Source: Thauera carbonicopians
GTDB taxonomy: Bacteria > Pseudomonadota > Gammaproteobacteria > Burkholderiales > Rhodocyclaceae
Length of the DNA stretch: 64,000 nucleotides
Reading direction: 5' to 3'
Assembly (NCBI RefSeq): GCF_025699485.1
Contig: NZ_JANUXN010000005.1
Span: 124,001-188,000 of the forward strand
Notes under the pieces: generated by a model
The model's input: only the letters and a program-made list of their open reading frames with translations
The model's database searches: none
What the model was told of the DNA's origin: nothing
Translations under genes and position numbers: made by a program
In this document: positions 1 through 9,392 of the stretch, piece after piece
Layout of the letters: every line of letters starts with the position of its first letter
Numbering within the stretch: the first letter of the stretch is position 1

Positions 1-174
1 AACCCGATGGGCAAGGTGCTGGTGCTGGACATGGTCCTCAACGTCGCCAAGTACGGCGGCGAGAGCCGCTTCGAGCAGGCCACCGAGTGGGCGAAGAAGT
101 TCGCGCTGGTGACGGCGGCTGCGCTCGATCGCCCGGCGATCCGCGTCGACGTGGCGGGTTTCACCGTCGGTTGA
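1..174 (+). CDS. C-terminal fragment of an unrecognised protein
   Basis: The window opens inside this gene. Frame 1 is open for 57 codons to a TGA at 172-174. The visible tail starts NPMGKVLVLDMV and ends VDVAGFTVG, with a mixed hydrophobic/amphipathic composition and no motif I can name. Codon use is high G+C like the core genes that follow. It is convergent with metW. A G+C-rich inverted repeat (CCGCCA at 191, TGGCGG at 209) follows the stop without a T tract. Function is unknown because the N-terminal part lies outside the window. Confidence 0.6.
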   Translation, partial: NPMGKVLVLDMVLNVAKYGGESRFEQATEWAKKFALVTAAALDRPAIRVDVAGFTVG

Positions 175-240
175 TCCCCGCTGCCCGGGGCCGCCAGCCG
201 ATGGACGGTGGCGGCAGGGCGGTCAACGGTCCGGATGGGG

Positions 241-333
241 CGGGTAGGGCGTAGCGAACCCATCATGCCGGGCCACAGGCGCACCGCGGGCCTTTTTTGA
301 AGTGGTGGGTTTTGCCTTCGGCTCTACCCACCC
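241..333. repeat. Dispersed intergenic palindromic repeat, copy 1
   Basis: Two related arms face each other in this intergenic stretch. The one at 242-264 reads, on the minus strand, GATGGGTTCGCTACGCCC; the one at 304-332 reads GGTGGGTTTTGCCTTCGG. The second arm is itself a hairpin (GGTGGGT at 304-310, ACCCACC at 326-332). Very similar units recur at about 45770-45895, again between genes. This looks like a REP/BIME-like element. It lies between two convergent genes and could also act as a transcription terminator or mRNA-end structure. Confidence 0.55.
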
Positions 334-383
334 TGCCGATTCAAACGGCCTATGCAGGAACCGGGCTGATCGGCCGGCCCGGC

Positions 384-974
384 CTAGGCGGCCCGGCCCA
401 GCCGATACACCGCCACGCTGGCGAGGAAGTTCGGCTCTTCCAGCACCAGCTTGCCTTCGTCGAAAGCCAGCCGCTCGCGTACCGCGATGCCGTTCATCTC
501 GCACAGCACGTCGAAGTCGGCGATGGTGAAGAAGCGCACGTTGGGGGTGTTGAACCACTGGTGCGGCAGGCTCTCGGACACCGGCATGCGGCCGTTGAGG
601 ATGCTCTGGCGGTGCCGCCAGTAGCCGAAGTTCGGGAAGCTCACCACCGCCTCGCGGCCGACGCGCAGCATCTCGTGCAGGATGCCCTGGGTGTTGTGCA
701 TGGCCTGCAGCGACAGGCTCATGATGACGTGGTCGAAGAAGCCGTCCTCCAGGCCGACGAGGCCTTTCTCCAGATCCATCTGGATCACGTTGATGCCGTT
801 CCTGACGCTCGCCTGCAGCTTGTCGGGGTCGTTCTCGACGCCATAGCCCTGGACCTGGCGCACTTCCACCAGATGCCGGAGCAGGGTGCCGTCGCCGCAG
901 CCGAGGTCGAGCACCTTTTCGCCGGGCTCGATCCATTGCGCGATCACTTCATGGTCGTAACGATAGGCGGTCAT
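384..974 (-). CDS. metW: MetW methionine biosynthesis protein
   Basis: This is a 196-aa class I SAM-dependent methyltransferase-fold protein of the MetW family, the usual partner of MetX. Motif I is visible near the N-terminus (VLDLGCGDGTLLRHL, about residues 18-32), and the MetW-typical FPNFGYW stretch follows mid-protein. The start at 974 was chosen because the frame upstream of it is antisense noise over metX, while MTAYRYDHE matches the family N-terminus. The metX stop and this ATG are separated by one base, so the pair is translationally coupled. In other bacteria MetW is reported to partner MetX and support acyltransferase activity; that role here is inferred. Confidence 0.93.
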   Translation of the reverse strand: MTAYRYDHEVIAQWIEPGEKVLDLGCGDGTLLRHLVEVRQVQGYGVENDPDKLQASVRNGINVIQMDLEKGLVGLEDGFFDHVIMSLSLQAMHNTQGILHEMLRVGREAVVSFPNFGYWRHRQSILNGRMPVSESLPHQWFNTPNVRFFTIADFDVLCEMNGIAVRERLAFDEGKLVLEEPNFLASVAVYRLGRAA

Positions 975-975
975 G

Positions 976-2103
976 TCATACCTCGATGCGGTCGAACCAG
1001 GCCGACAGCAGCGCGTGGTAGCGCGCTTCGTCGAGCAGGAATGAGTCGTGGCCGGCGGGGCAGTCGATGTCCGCGTAGCTGACGTTGCGCTTGTTGTGCA
1101 GCAGCGCATAGACGATTTCGCGCGAGCGTTCGGGCGAGAAGCGCCAGTCGGTGGTGAAGGAGATCACCAGGAAGTCGGCGCTGGCGCGCGCCAGCGCGGC
1201 CGGCAGGCTGCCGCCGTAGTCGAAGGCGGGGTCGAAGTAGTCCAGCGCCTTGGTCGTCAGCAGGTAGGTGTTGGCGTCGAAGTAGCCGGCGAACTTGTCG
1301 CCCTGGTAGCGCAGGTAGGACTCGATCTCGAACTCGACGTCGTAGCTGTAGGTGTTGCGGCCGTGGCGCAGGCTGCGGCCGAATTTCTCCGCCATCGAAT
1401 CGTCGGACAGGTAGGTGATGTGGCCCACCATGCGCGCCAGCTTGAGGCCGCGCGCCGGCACCACGCCGTGCTCGTAGTAGTGGCCGCCGTGGAACTCGGG
1501 GTCGGTCAGGATGGCCTGGCGCGCGACTTCGTTGAAGGCGATGTTCTGCGCGGTGAGCTTGGGCGCGGCGGCGATCACGGCGACGTGGCCGACGCGTTCG
1601 GGGAACTGCAGCGACCACGACAGCGCCTGCATGCCGCCCAGGCTGCCGCCGACGACCGCGGCGAAGCGTGCTATGCCGAGCCGGTCGGCCAGCCGCGCCT
1701 GCGATTCGACCCAGTCCTCGACGGTGACGAAGGGGAAGTCGGCGCCCCACAGCTTGCCGGTGGCCGGATTGGTCTGGTTGGGGCCGGACGAGCCGTAGCA
1801 GCCGCCGAGGTTGTTCACCCCGATGACGAAGAACTTGCGCGTGTCCAGCGGCTTGCCCGGGCCGATCAGGTTGTCCCACCAGCCGACGTTGTGCGGATCG
1901 TCCGCATAGTGGCCGGCGAGGTGGTGCGAGCCCGACAGCGCGTGGCAGACCAGCACCGCGTTGTTGCGCTCGGCGTTGAGCGTGCCGTAGGTCTCGTAGA
2001 CCAGATGGTAGTTGTCGAGCTGCCCGCCGCTGCGCAGCTTGAGCGGCTCGGCGAAGTCCGCCCGCTGCGGTGCGACGACCCCGACGGATTGAGCTTGGAT
2101 CAT
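976..2103 (-). CDS. metX: Homoserine O-acyltransferase MetX
   Basis: This 375-aa alpha/beta-hydrolase-fold enzyme acylates homoserine with acetyl-CoA or succinyl-CoA in the first committed step of methionine synthesis. Seen in sequence: the oxyanion-region segment [11 protein letters not shown], the nucleophile elbow [10 protein letters not shown] (catalytic Ser), and the C-terminal GHDSFLLD with the catalytic His. Length is normal for the family. The acyl donor cannot be read with confidence; many proteobacterial MetX enzymes use succinyl-CoA. It is followed one base later by metW. Upstream lie, in order, a promoter, a SAM-II-like aptamer and an intrinsic terminator, so expression is probably repressed by S-adenosylmethionine. 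Confidence 0.95.
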   Translation of the reverse strand: MIQAQSVGVVAPQRADFAEPLKLRSGGQLDNYHLVYETYGTLNAERNNAVLVCHALSGSHHLAGHYADDPHNVGWWDNLIGPGKPLDTRKFFVIGVNNLGGCYGSSGPNQTNPATGKLWGADFPFVTVEDWVESQARLADRLGIARFAAVVGGSLGGMQALSWSLQFPERVGHVAVIAAAPKLTAQNIAFNEVARQAILTDPEFHGGHYYEHGVVPARGLKLARMVGHITYLSDDSMAEKFGRSLRHGRNTYSYDVEFEIESYLRYQGDKFAGYFDANTYLLTTKALDYFDPAFDYGGSLPAALARASADFLVISFTTDWRFSPERSREIVYALLHNKRNVSYADIDCPAGHDSFLLDEARYHALLSAWFDRIEV

Positions 2104-2116
2104 GTTCGTGCCGTAG

Positions 2117-2154
2117 AAAACAAAAAACCCAGTCGGCTGAAGCAGCGGACTGGG
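2117..2154 (-). terminator. Intrinsic terminator/attenuator in the metX leader
   Basis: On the minus strand CCCAGTC pairs with GACTGGG (2148-2154 with 2128-2134). An inner GCTG/CAGC stem closes on a CTT loop, and a T-rich tract (TTTTTTGTTTT) follows. It sits between the SAM-II-like aptamer and the metX start, only about 25 bases before the ATG, which is the position expected of a riboswitch expression platform. Confidence 0.8.
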
Positions 2155-2155
2155 T

Positions 2156-2213
2156 GCCCTCGCTTTAGCCGTATTTGTTGAGCGCCCGCAAGCTGTTGAT
2201 CAAATCGGCGCTA
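2156..2213 (-). promoter_or_regulatory. SAM-II (SAM-alpha) riboswitch aptamer upstream of metX
   Basis: Read on the minus strand, AGCGCC (2212-2207) pairs with GGCGCU (2186-2181) to form P1. The loop starts with GAUUUGAUC and contains GCUUGC; the 3' tail reads AAAUACGGCUAAAGCGAGGG. This matches the SAM-II architecture: short P1, a GAUUU-type loop, a GC(U/A)UGC segment and an A-rich tail with GCUAAA that folds back as a pseudoknot. A GCUU/AAGC loop-tail pairing is possible. The location directly ahead of metX is the classic one. No covariance search could be run, so the assignment rests on motif order and context. Confidence 0.75.
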
Positions 2214-2222
2214 GGTCCGGCG

Positions 2223-2251
2223 AACTTAGCGCCCGCCGCGGGAAAAGTCAA
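2223..2251 (-). promoter_or_regulatory. Sigma-70-type promoter for metX
   Basis: On the minus strand a -35 TTGACT (2251-2246) and a -10 TAAGTT (2228-2223) are separated by exactly 17 bases. Transcription would begin just before the riboswitch P1 stem, which fits the leader architecture. The -10 matches the consensus at only three positions. Confidence 0.55.
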
Positions 2252-2300
2252 ACCTCGCGGCATGATAAGATTTTCCTCCGCATCACCAATCGGTACCGTC

Positions 2301-2504
2301 ATGATCCAGGTCATCGTCAATGGCCAGCCCCAAGCGCTGGCGCCCGGTCTCACCGTCCTCGGCCTGCTCGAAGCGCGCGGCCTCGTCGGCAAGCGCCTGG
2401 CGGTCGAGCGCAACGGCGACATCGTGCCCAAGGCGCGCCATGCCGAAGTGCAGCTCGCCGAGGGCGACCGGGTCGAGATCGTCGTCGCCGTCGGCGGCGG
2501 CTGA
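2301..2504 (+). CDS. thiS: Sulfur carrier protein ThiS
   Basis: This is a 67-aa ubiquitin-like sulfur carrier for thiazole synthesis in the thiamine pathway. The C-terminal VVAVGGG ends in the Gly-Gly that is adenylated and thiocarboxylated. The start MIQVIVNGQ at 2301 gives the family length; an upstream in-frame start would add residues that overlap the metX leader. thiG follows about 110 bases downstream, and ThiS and ThiG work together in thiazole phosphate formation. It is transcribed divergently from metX. Confidence 0.93.
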   Translation: MIQVIVNGQPQALAPGLTVLGLLEARGLVGKRLAVERNGDIVPKARHAEVQLAEGDRVEIVVAVGGG

Positions 2505-2612
2505 GTCCGGCACCCGCCGGCCGCAGGTCCGGCCGCTGAATCCGCCTTCGCGCAGCGCATGCATCGGCGCAAGCTCCACCCCATCATCGAGAACAACACA
2601 GGCTTTCACACC

Positions 2613-3398
2613 ATGAACGACCCCCTGGTCATCGCCGGCAAGTCCTACGGCTCGCGCCTGCTGGTCGGCACCGGCAAGTACAAGGATTTCACCGAGACCC
2701 GCGAGGCCATCGACGCCAGCGGCGCACAGATCGTCACCGTCGCCATCCGCCGCACCAACATCGGCCAGAACCCGGACGAACCCAACCTGCTCGACGTACT
2801 GCCGCCGGACCGCTTCACTATCCTGCCCAACACCGCCGGCTGCTACACCGCCGACGACGCGGTGCGCACGCTGCGCCTGGCGCGCGAGCTGCTCGACGGC
2901 CACGCGCTGGTCAAGCTCGAAGTGCTGGGCGACCCGAGCAACCTGTTCCCCAACATGCCGGAGACGCTGAAGGCGGCCGAGATCCTGGTCAAGGACGGCT
3001 TCGACGTCATGGTCTACTGTGCCGACGACCCGATCCAGGCCCGCATGCTGGAAGACATCGGCTGCGCCGCGGTGATGCCGCTGGCCTCGCTGATCGGCTC
3101 GGGCATGGGCATCCTGAACCCGTGGAACCTGCGCCTGATCATCGACAACGCCAAGGTGCCGGTGCTGGTCGATGCCGGCGTCGGCACCGCGTCGGATGCG
3201 GCGATCGCGATGGAGCTGGGCTGCGACGGCGTGCTGATGAACACCGCCATCGCCGGCGCCGGCCAGCCGGTGCTGATGGCGAGCGCGATGAAGAAGGCGG
3301 TCGAGGCCGGCCGCGAGGCCTTCCTGGCCGGACGCATGCCGCGCAAGTTCTACTCGGCCGACCCCAGCTCGCCGACCCAGGGGCTGATAGGTTCATGA
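2613..3398 (+). CDS. thiG: Thiazole synthase ThiG
   Basis: This 261-aa TIM-barrel enzyme condenses deoxyxylulose-phosphate, dehydroglycine and ThiS-thiocarboxylate into the thiamine thiazole. Family segments seen: [10 protein letters not shown] near the N-terminus, LPNTAGC, the catalytic-Lys stretch [15 protein letters not shown], and [12 protein letters not shown] with the phosphate-binding glycines. MNDPLVIAG at 2613 was chosen; the frame extends 18 codons further upstream but that part lacks family similarity. Its stop overlaps the trmB start (ATGA), so thiG and trmB are co-translated. Confidence 0.95.
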   Translation: MNDPLVIAGKSYGSRLLVGTGKYKDFTETREAIDASGAQIVTVAIRRTNIGQNPDEPNLLDVLPPDRFTILPNTAGCYTADDAVRTLRLARELLDGHALVKLEVLGDPSNLFPNMPETLKAAEILVKDGFDVMVYCADDPIQARMLEDIGCAAVMPLASLIGSGMGILNPWNLRLIIDNAKVPVLVDAGVGTASDAAIAMELGCDGVLMNTAIAGAGQPVLMASAMKKAVEAGREAFLAGRMPRKFYSADPSSPTQGLIGS

Positions 3399-4156
3399 GC
3401 GAGGCAGGCGAAGTGCAGCACGACATGCAGCAAGCCGTGGCCGGTATCGAGATCATCGGCCGCGACAGTCCCGAGCACCGCTTCTCCAGCCGCAGCATCC
3501 GCAGCTTCGTGCTGCGCCAGGGCCGCATGTCCGAAGCGCAGCAGCGCTACCTGGACGAGATGCTGCCGAAGATCGGCATCGATTACCGCATGGCGCCGCT
3601 CGACCTGGATGCGGCCTTCGGCCGCCAAGCACCGAAGATCCTCGAGATCGGCTTCGGCATGGGCGAGACCACGGCGAAGATCGCCGCGGCGATGCCCGGC
3701 CACGACTTTCTCGGCATCGAAGTCCATACGCCGGGCGTCGGCGCGCTGTGCAAGCTGATCGCCGAAGGCAAGCTGAGCAACCTGCGCATCATGCAGCACG
3801 ACGCCGTCGAGGTGATGCGCGACATGATCGCCGACGGCGCGCTGGCCGGCGTGCATGTGTTTTTCCCCGACCCCTGGCGCAAGAAGCGCCACTTCAAGCG
3901 CCGCATCATCCAGCCGGATTTCGTCGCCCTGATCGCGCAGAAGCTGGCGCCGGGCGGCTACCTGCACTGCGCCACCGACTGGGAAGACTACGCGCACTGG
4001 ATGCTCGAGGTGATTTCCGCCGAGCCCCTGCTGCACAATACTGCCGACGGCTTCGCGCCGCGGCCCGACTACCGGCCGCTGACCAAGTTCGAGAACCGCG
4101 GCCTGAAGCTGGGCCACGGCGTCTGGGACCTGGTGTTCCGCCGCCGCACCGACTGA
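3395..4156 (+). CDS. trmB: tRNA (guanine-N7)-methyltransferase TrmB
   Basis: This 253-aa class I SAM methyltransferase makes m7G46 in the tRNA variable loop. Motif I is [10 protein letters not shown]; the TrmB-specific [10 protein letters not shown] and the C-terminal stretch around LTKFENRG are present. The start overlaps the thiG stop by four bases. The frame is open far upstream but that is a shadow of thiG. The first ~40 residues are less conserved in the family. sppA follows after 13 bases with its own Shine-Dalgarno sequence. Confidence 0.95.
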   Translation: MSEAGEVQHDMQQAVAGIEIIGRDSPEHRFSSRSIRSFVLRQGRMSEAQQRYLDEMLPKIGIDYRMAPLDLDAAFGRQAPKILEIGFGMGETTAKIAAAMPGHDFLGIEVHTPGVGALCKLIAEGKLSNLRIMQHDAVEVMRDMIADGALAGVHVFFPDPWRKKRHFKRRIIQPDFVALIAQKLAPGGYLHCATDWEDYAHWMLEVISAEPLLHNTADGFAPRPDYRPLTKFENRGLKLGHGVWDLVFRRRTD

Positions 4157-4169
4157 GGAGGGGCGTCCT

Positions 4170-6005
4170 GTGATCCGGGGCCTGTTCCGTTTCATCTTCG
4201 CCACGCTGCGGCTGTTCGTGCGCACACTGGACTTCGTCGTGCGCGGGCTGTTCTACGCCATGCTGGTGTTCGGCGTCGGCATGGTCGTGGCCTTCTTCTT
4301 CCGCCCCGAACCCGAGATCCCGGCCGGCTCCGCGCTGCTGCTGCGTCCGGGCGGCGCCATCGTCGAGCAGGCGGTGTTCGACGGGCCGCTGGACCTCCTC
4401 GGCTCCGGCGGTACGCCCACCGGGCAGAACGTGCTCGCCGACCTGCTCGAAGCGGTCCGCCTGGCCAAGGACGATGCACGCATCAGCGCGCTGGTGATCG
4501 AAACCGACCAGTTGATGGCCGGCGGCTTCTCCAAGCTGGGCGAGCTGCGCGACGCCATCCTCGACTTCAAGGCCTCGGGCAAGCCGGTGCTGGCGCGCGG
4601 CGAGCGCTTCACCCAGGGGCAGTACTACCTGGCGACGGCCGCCGACGAAGTGCACCTGTCGCCCGACGGCTTCGTGCTGCTGCACGGCCTGTCGCGCTAC
4701 GGCGCCTATTTCAAGGATGCGCTCGACAAGCTGGGCGTGAAGATGCACGTCTTCCGCGTCGGCGAATACAAGTCCTTCTCCGAGCCCTTCACCCGCAACG
4801 ACATGTCGGACGAGGATCGCGCCGCTTCGCGCGACCTGCTCGACGGCGTGTGGGCGATGCTGCGCGACGACGTCGCCGCGGCGCGCAAGCTGGCGCCGGA
4901 AGCGATCGACGCCCATGTGAACGACTATCGCGATGCGCTGGCGGCAGCCGGCGGCGACGGCGCGCTGGCGGCACGCAACGCCGGCCTGGTCGACCGCTTC
5001 AGCACGCGCGACGAATGGCGCGCACGCCTGATCGAGCGTGTCGGCACGAAGTCGCACAACAGTGATCCGCGCATGGTCGATGTCGATCGTTACCTGGCCG
5101 TGGCGCGGAGCAAGCAGCCGCAGCATGGCGAGCAGGTGGCGGTGCTGGTGGCGCAGGGGGCGATCGTCGATGGCCGCGAGCCGGCCGGCGTGGTCGGCGG
5201 CGACACCTTCGCCGAACTGATCCGCGCCGTCCGCAACGATGACCAGGTCAAGGCCCTGGTGCTGCGCATCGACAGCCCGGGCGGCAGCGCCTGGGCGTCC
5301 GAAGTCATCCGCCGCGAACTCGAACTGACGCGCAAGGCCGGCAAGCCGGTCATCGCCTCGATGAGTTCGGTGGCGGCATCCGGCGGCTACTGGATCGCCG
5401 CCGGTGCCGACGAGATCTGGGCGGCGCCGGCGACCCTGACCGGCTCGATCGGCATCTTCGCGATGTTCCCGGAGTTCTCCGAACCCTTGCAGCGCCTCGG
5501 CATCAACATCGACGGCGTCGCCACCGCGCCGCTCGCGGGTGCGCTCGATCCGCGCCGGCCGCTCAGCCCGGCCGCGGCCGAGGCGATGCAGCTTGGCATC
5601 GAGCACGGCTACCGCCGCTTCATCGATGTCGTCGCCAAGGCACGGGACATGAAACAGGGCGAAGTCGAGACCGTCGCCCGCGGCCGGGTGTGGCTCGGCG
5701 CGGCGGCGAGCGAGCTGGGCCTGGTGGACCAGACCGGCGGCCTGGAGGCGGCAGTCGCCGCCGCCGCGGCGCGCGCCGGCCTGGAGAGCTACGACGTGGT
5801 GTGGCCGGAGCCGGGCCAGTCGCTGCAGGAACGCCTGCTGCGCCGGCTGGCGGGTTTCGCCGGGCAGTTCGGCATCGAACTGCCCCAGGCCGCGCCGTCG
5901 CCGCTGCTTCGCCTGCTGGCCGAAGCGCAGGCGCCCGCAGCAGCCCTGCTGCAATGGAACGATCCGCAGCACCACTACCTGCATTGCCTGTGCGAGGCGC
6001 CCTGA
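4170..6005 (+). CDS. sppA: Signal peptide peptidase SppA (67 kDa type, S49)
   Basis: This 611-aa inner-membrane serine protease degrades cleaved signal peptides. It has one N-terminal membrane segment (about residues 24-46, AMLVFGVGMVVAFFF) and two tandem S49 repeats. The N-terminal repeat carries the general-base Lys in VGEYKSFSEPF; the C-terminal repeat carries the nucleophile in DSPGGSAWASEV. The two half-sites therefore build a Ser-Lys dyad as in E. coli SppA. The start is GTG at 4170, with GAGGAGGGG seven to fourteen bases upstream. The gene is long for a single-domain S49 but normal for the 67K class. Confidence 0.93.
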   Translation: MIRGLFRFIFATLRLFVRTLDFVVRGLFYAMLVFGVGMVVAFFFRPEPEIPAGSALLLRPGGAIVEQAVFDGPLDLLGSGGTPTGQNVLADLLEAVRLAKDDARISALVIETDQLMAGGFSKLGELRDAILDFKASGKPVLARGERFTQGQYYLATAADEVHLSPDGFVLLHGLSRYGAYFKDALDKLGVKMHVFRVGEYKSFSEPFTRNDMSDEDRAASRDLLDGVWAMLRDDVAAARKLAPEAIDAHVNDYRDALAAAGGDGALAARNAGLVDRFSTRDEWRARLIERVGTKSHNSDPRMVDVDRYLAVARSKQPQHGEQVAVLVAQGAIVDGREPAGVVGGDTFAELIRAVRNDDQVKALVLRIDSPGGSAWASEVIRRELELTRKAGKPVIASMSSVAASGGYWIAAGADEIWAAPATLTGSIGIFAMFPEFSEPLQRLGINIDGVATAPLAGALDPRRPLSPAAAEAMQLGIEHGYRRFIDVVAKARDMKQGEVETVARGRVWLGAAASELGLVDQTGGLEAAVAAAAARAGLESYDVVWPEPGQSLQERLLRRLAGFAGQFGIELPQAAPSPLLRLLAEAQAPAAALLQWNDPQHHYLHCLCEAP

Positions 6006-6053
6006 GGGGCGCGCGCATGTGTCATCCATCCCGAGCGTGAACAAGGAGACCGC

Positions 6054-6680
6054 ATGAGACTCAGCAGCCAGAGCTTTGCCGACGACAATCCCATCCCGGG
6101 CGAGTTTGCCTTCTGCATTCCGGCCGACGAGGGCTACGTGTGCCTGGGCGGCAACCACAATCCGCAACTGGAATGGTGCGAGGTGCCCGAAGGCACGCAA
6201 TCCTTCGTGCTGATCTGCCACGACCCCGACGTGCCGAGCAGGGGCGACGACGTGAACCAGGAAGGGCGCACGGTGCCGGTGGATCTGCCGCGGGTGGATT
6301 TCTTCCATTGGGTGCTGGTCGATCTGCCGCCCGACCTGCGTTCCATCGATGCCGGCCAGTTTTCCAACGAAGTGACGCCCGGCGGCAAGCAGGGGCCCGA
6401 CACTTCGCTCGGCGCCCGGCAGGGCGTCAACGACTACACTGCCTGGTTCGCCGGCGACGAGTCGATGAAGGGCGACTACTACGGCTACGACGGCCCCTGC
6501 CCGCCGTGGAACGACGAGCTGATGCACCACTACGTATTCACGCTGTATGCGCTGGACGTGGCGAACTGCCCGGTCGAAGGCCGCTTCAGCGGCCAGGACG
6601 TGCGCGCGGCGATCGACGGCCACGTGCTGGCGGAAGCGCGCATCACGGGGACGTATACGCTGAATCCGTCGCTGCTCTGA
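6054..6680 (+). CDS. YbhB/YbcL-family PEBP-like protein
   Basis: This 208-aa protein is of the phosphatidylethanolamine-binding/Raf-kinase-inhibitor-like family. The ligand-pocket signature CHDPDVPSR and the FFHWVLVDLP strand are present. It has no signal peptide, so it is probably cytoplasmic. AAGGAGA precedes the ATG at 6054. The biochemical role of bacterial members is poorly known. It lies 48 bases after sppA on the same strand and may be co-transcribed. Confidence 0.88.
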   Translation: MRLSSQSFADDNPIPGEFAFCIPADEGYVCLGGNHNPQLEWCEVPEGTQSFVLICHDPDVPSRGDDVNQEGRTVPVDLPRVDFFHWVLVDLPPDLRSIDAGQFSNEVTPGGKQGPDTSLGARQGVNDYTAWFAGDESMKGDYYGYDGPCPPWNDELMHHYVFTLYALDVANCPVEGRFSGQDVRAAIDGHVLAEARITGTYTLNPSLL

Positions 6681-6697
6681 TATTGCGCCGTTCCCGA

Positions 6698-6733
6698 CTC
6701 CCACCCGGCCCGCCTCTCGAGGTGGGAGCCGGG
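6698..6733. terminator. Hairpin between convergent genes
   Basis: CTCCCACC (6698-6705) pairs with GGTGGGAG (6721-6728), and an alternative CCCGGC/GCCGGG pairing overlaps it. It lies between the ends of the PEBP-like gene and hemW. There is only a short T tract (GGGGTTT), so termination is plausible but not certain. Confidence 0.4.
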
Positions 6734-6740
6734 CGGGGTT

Positions 6741-7958
6741 TCAGTCTTCCAGGAACACCTGCAACAGGTCGTTCAGGAAACGCTGCCCGCGTGCGCTGGG
6801 CCTGATGCGGTTGTTGCCCGCCTCCAGCAGCCCTTGTTCCTGCGCAGCGCGCAGCTTGCCGCCGATCGCCTCGAGCGGAATGCCGGTGCGCGCGGCGAAC
6901 AGCTTGGCCGGCACGCCATCGGTCAGGCGCAGCGCGTTCATCATGAATTCGAAGGGCAGTTCCGCCACCGCGACTTCGCGGGCTTCCTGCACGAAGTCGC
7001 CGCGCGCCGCGCCTTCGAGATAGCGTGCCGGGTGCTTGTGGCGCATCTCGCGGCGGATGCCTTCGTGGCTGGACAGCTTGCCGTGGGCGCCGGGGCCGAT
7101 GCCGAGGTAGTCGCCGAAAGTCCAGTAGTTGAGGTTGTGCCGGCTCTGGCCGTGCGGGCGGGCGAAGGCGGAGGTTTCGTAGTGCGCGAAGCCGGCGGCG
7201 GCGAGGCGGGCCTCGATCGCTTCCTGCATGTCGGCGGCGCTGTCGTCGTCGGGCAGCGATGGAGGGTCGTGGGCGAACGGGGTGTTCGGCTCCAGCGTCA
7301 GGTGGTAACAGGACAGGTGCTCGGTGCCGAAGCCGAGCGCGGTGTTCAGGTCGGCCAGCGCCTGCTCCAGCGTTTGGCCGGGCAGGGCGTACATCAGGTC
7401 GAGATTCACGCGCTCGAAATGCGTGGCGGCGGCCTCGATCGCGCGTTTTGCCTCGTCGCCGCCGTGGATGCGGCCGATTCTGGCCAGCATGGCGTCGTCG
7501 AAGCTCTGGATGCCGAGCGAGATGCGATTGACGCCGGCGGCGCGGTAGTCGCGGAAGCGTTCGGCTTCGACGGTGCCTGGGTTGGCTTCGAGGGTGATCT
7601 CGGCCAGCGGGTCGAGTTGCAGCAGCATGCGGACGCTGGTGAGCAGGGTATCGAGCGTGGGCGCCGACATCAGGCTGGGCGTGCCGCCGCCGATGAAGAT
7701 GCTGTGCACCCGCCGGCCCCAGACCTGTGGCAGCGCGTGCTGCAGGTCGGCGAGCACGGCGTCGAGCCAGGCCTGTTCCGGAATGCCGTTGTCGCGTGGT
7801 GTGTGCGAGTTGAAGTCGCAATAAGGGCACTTGCGCACGCACCAGGGGAAATGCACGTACAGCGCCAGCGGCGGCGGGGCATCGAGTTGCGGGCGCTGCG
7901 GCAGCGGCACTGTGCGTGCCGCCGGGGCGGGGGTGAGCGGGATGATGCGACGGGTCAC
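6741..7958 (-). CDS. hemW: Radical SAM haem chaperone HemW
   Basis: This 405-aa radical SAM protein resembles HemN but belongs to the HemW group that binds and delivers haem. The cluster motif is CVRKCPYC (CX3CX2C) in YVHFPWCVRKCPYCDF, about residues 36-51. GGGTPSL and the HemW-type C-terminal domain follow. The extra N-terminal cysteine of true HemN is absent. The start used is a GTG at 7958. It is the last gene of the minus-strand rph-rdgB-hemW set. Confidence 0.9.
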   Translation of the reverse strand: MTRRIIPLTPAPAARTVPLPQRPQLDAPPPLALYVHFPWCVRKCPYCDFNSHTPRDNGIPEQAWLDAVLADLQHALPQVWGRRVHSIFIGGGTPSLMSAPTLDTLLTSVRMLLQLDPLAEITLEANPGTVEAERFRDYRAAGVNRISLGIQSFDDAMLARIGRIHGGDEAKRAIEAAATHFERVNLDLMYALPGQTLEQALADLNTALGFGTEHLSCYHLTLEPNTPFAHDPPSLPDDDSAADMQEAIEARLAAAGFAHYETSAFARPHGQSRHNLNYWTFGDYLGIGPGAHGKLSSHEGIRREMRHKHPARYLEGAARGDFVQEAREVAVAELPFEFMMNALRLTDGVPAKLFAARTGIPLEAIGGKLRAAQEQGLLEAGNNRIRPSARGQRFLNDLLQVFLED

Positions 7959-8022
7959 GGCAGGGTCCAGGGCCGGGCGGAGCGGGGCGGCGCCGGACTG
8001 CGCGCCAGGCCCGCCCGGCGGC

Positions 8023-8624
8023 TTACAGCGGGTGTGATTCGAGGCGGGCGAGCAGGTGGCGCATCGCCGCGCCGCGGTGGCTGAGGGTGTTCTTCAGCGC
8101 GGCGTCGAGTTCGGCGGCGGTCTGTTCGAGTTCGGGCAGCCAGAACAGTGGGTCGTAGCCGAAGCCGCCTTCGCCGCGCTCGGCGCTGAGGATCTGGCCG
8201 TGCCATTCGCCGTCGGCGATCAGCGGCTGCGGATCGTCGGCGTAGCGCACCAGCACCACCACCGAGCAGAAATAGGCGCTGCGCTGTTCCGGATCGGGGA
8301 AGGCGGCCAGCTTTTCCAGCAGCAGGGCGTTGTTGCGCGCGTCGGACTTCGGCTCGCCGGCGAAGCGGGCCGATTGCACGCCGGGTGCACCGGCCAGCGC
8401 TGCGACGCACAGGCCGGAATCGTCGGCCACCGCCGGCAGGCCGGTGGCCGCGGCGGCGTGGCGGGCCTTGGCGAGCGCGTTCTCGACGAAGGTCAGGTGG
8501 GGCTCTTCGGCCTCGCCGACGCCCAGCGCGCTCTGCGGAATGATCTCGATGCCCAGCGGCGCGAGCAGGGCCTGCATTTCGGCCGCCTTCTTGGCGTTGT
8601 TGCTCGCCAGTACCAGTCGTTTGC

Positions 8625-8628
<4 letters not shown>
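8023..8628 (-). CDS. rdgB: XTP/dITP diphosphatase RdgB
   Basis: This 201-aa Ham1/RdgB enzyme hydrolyses dITP, XTP and related non-canonical nucleotides to monophosphates, keeping them out of DNA. Seen: the N-terminal [14 protein letters not shown], the central [12 protein letters not shown] and the GFGYDPLFW signature. The start at 8628 has GAGGAG a few bases upstream and overlaps the end of rph by four bases, so the two are translationally coupled. Confidence 0.95.
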
Positions 8629-9377
<749 letters not shown>

Positions 9378-9392
9378 GGGGATGTCCTGTAG

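Noticed and set aside
3906-6704. Very long minus-strand open frame opposite trmB, sppA and the PEBP-like gene
   Set aside because: Composition is typical of antisense reading of G+C-rich genes; the plus-strand proteins have clear family motifs.
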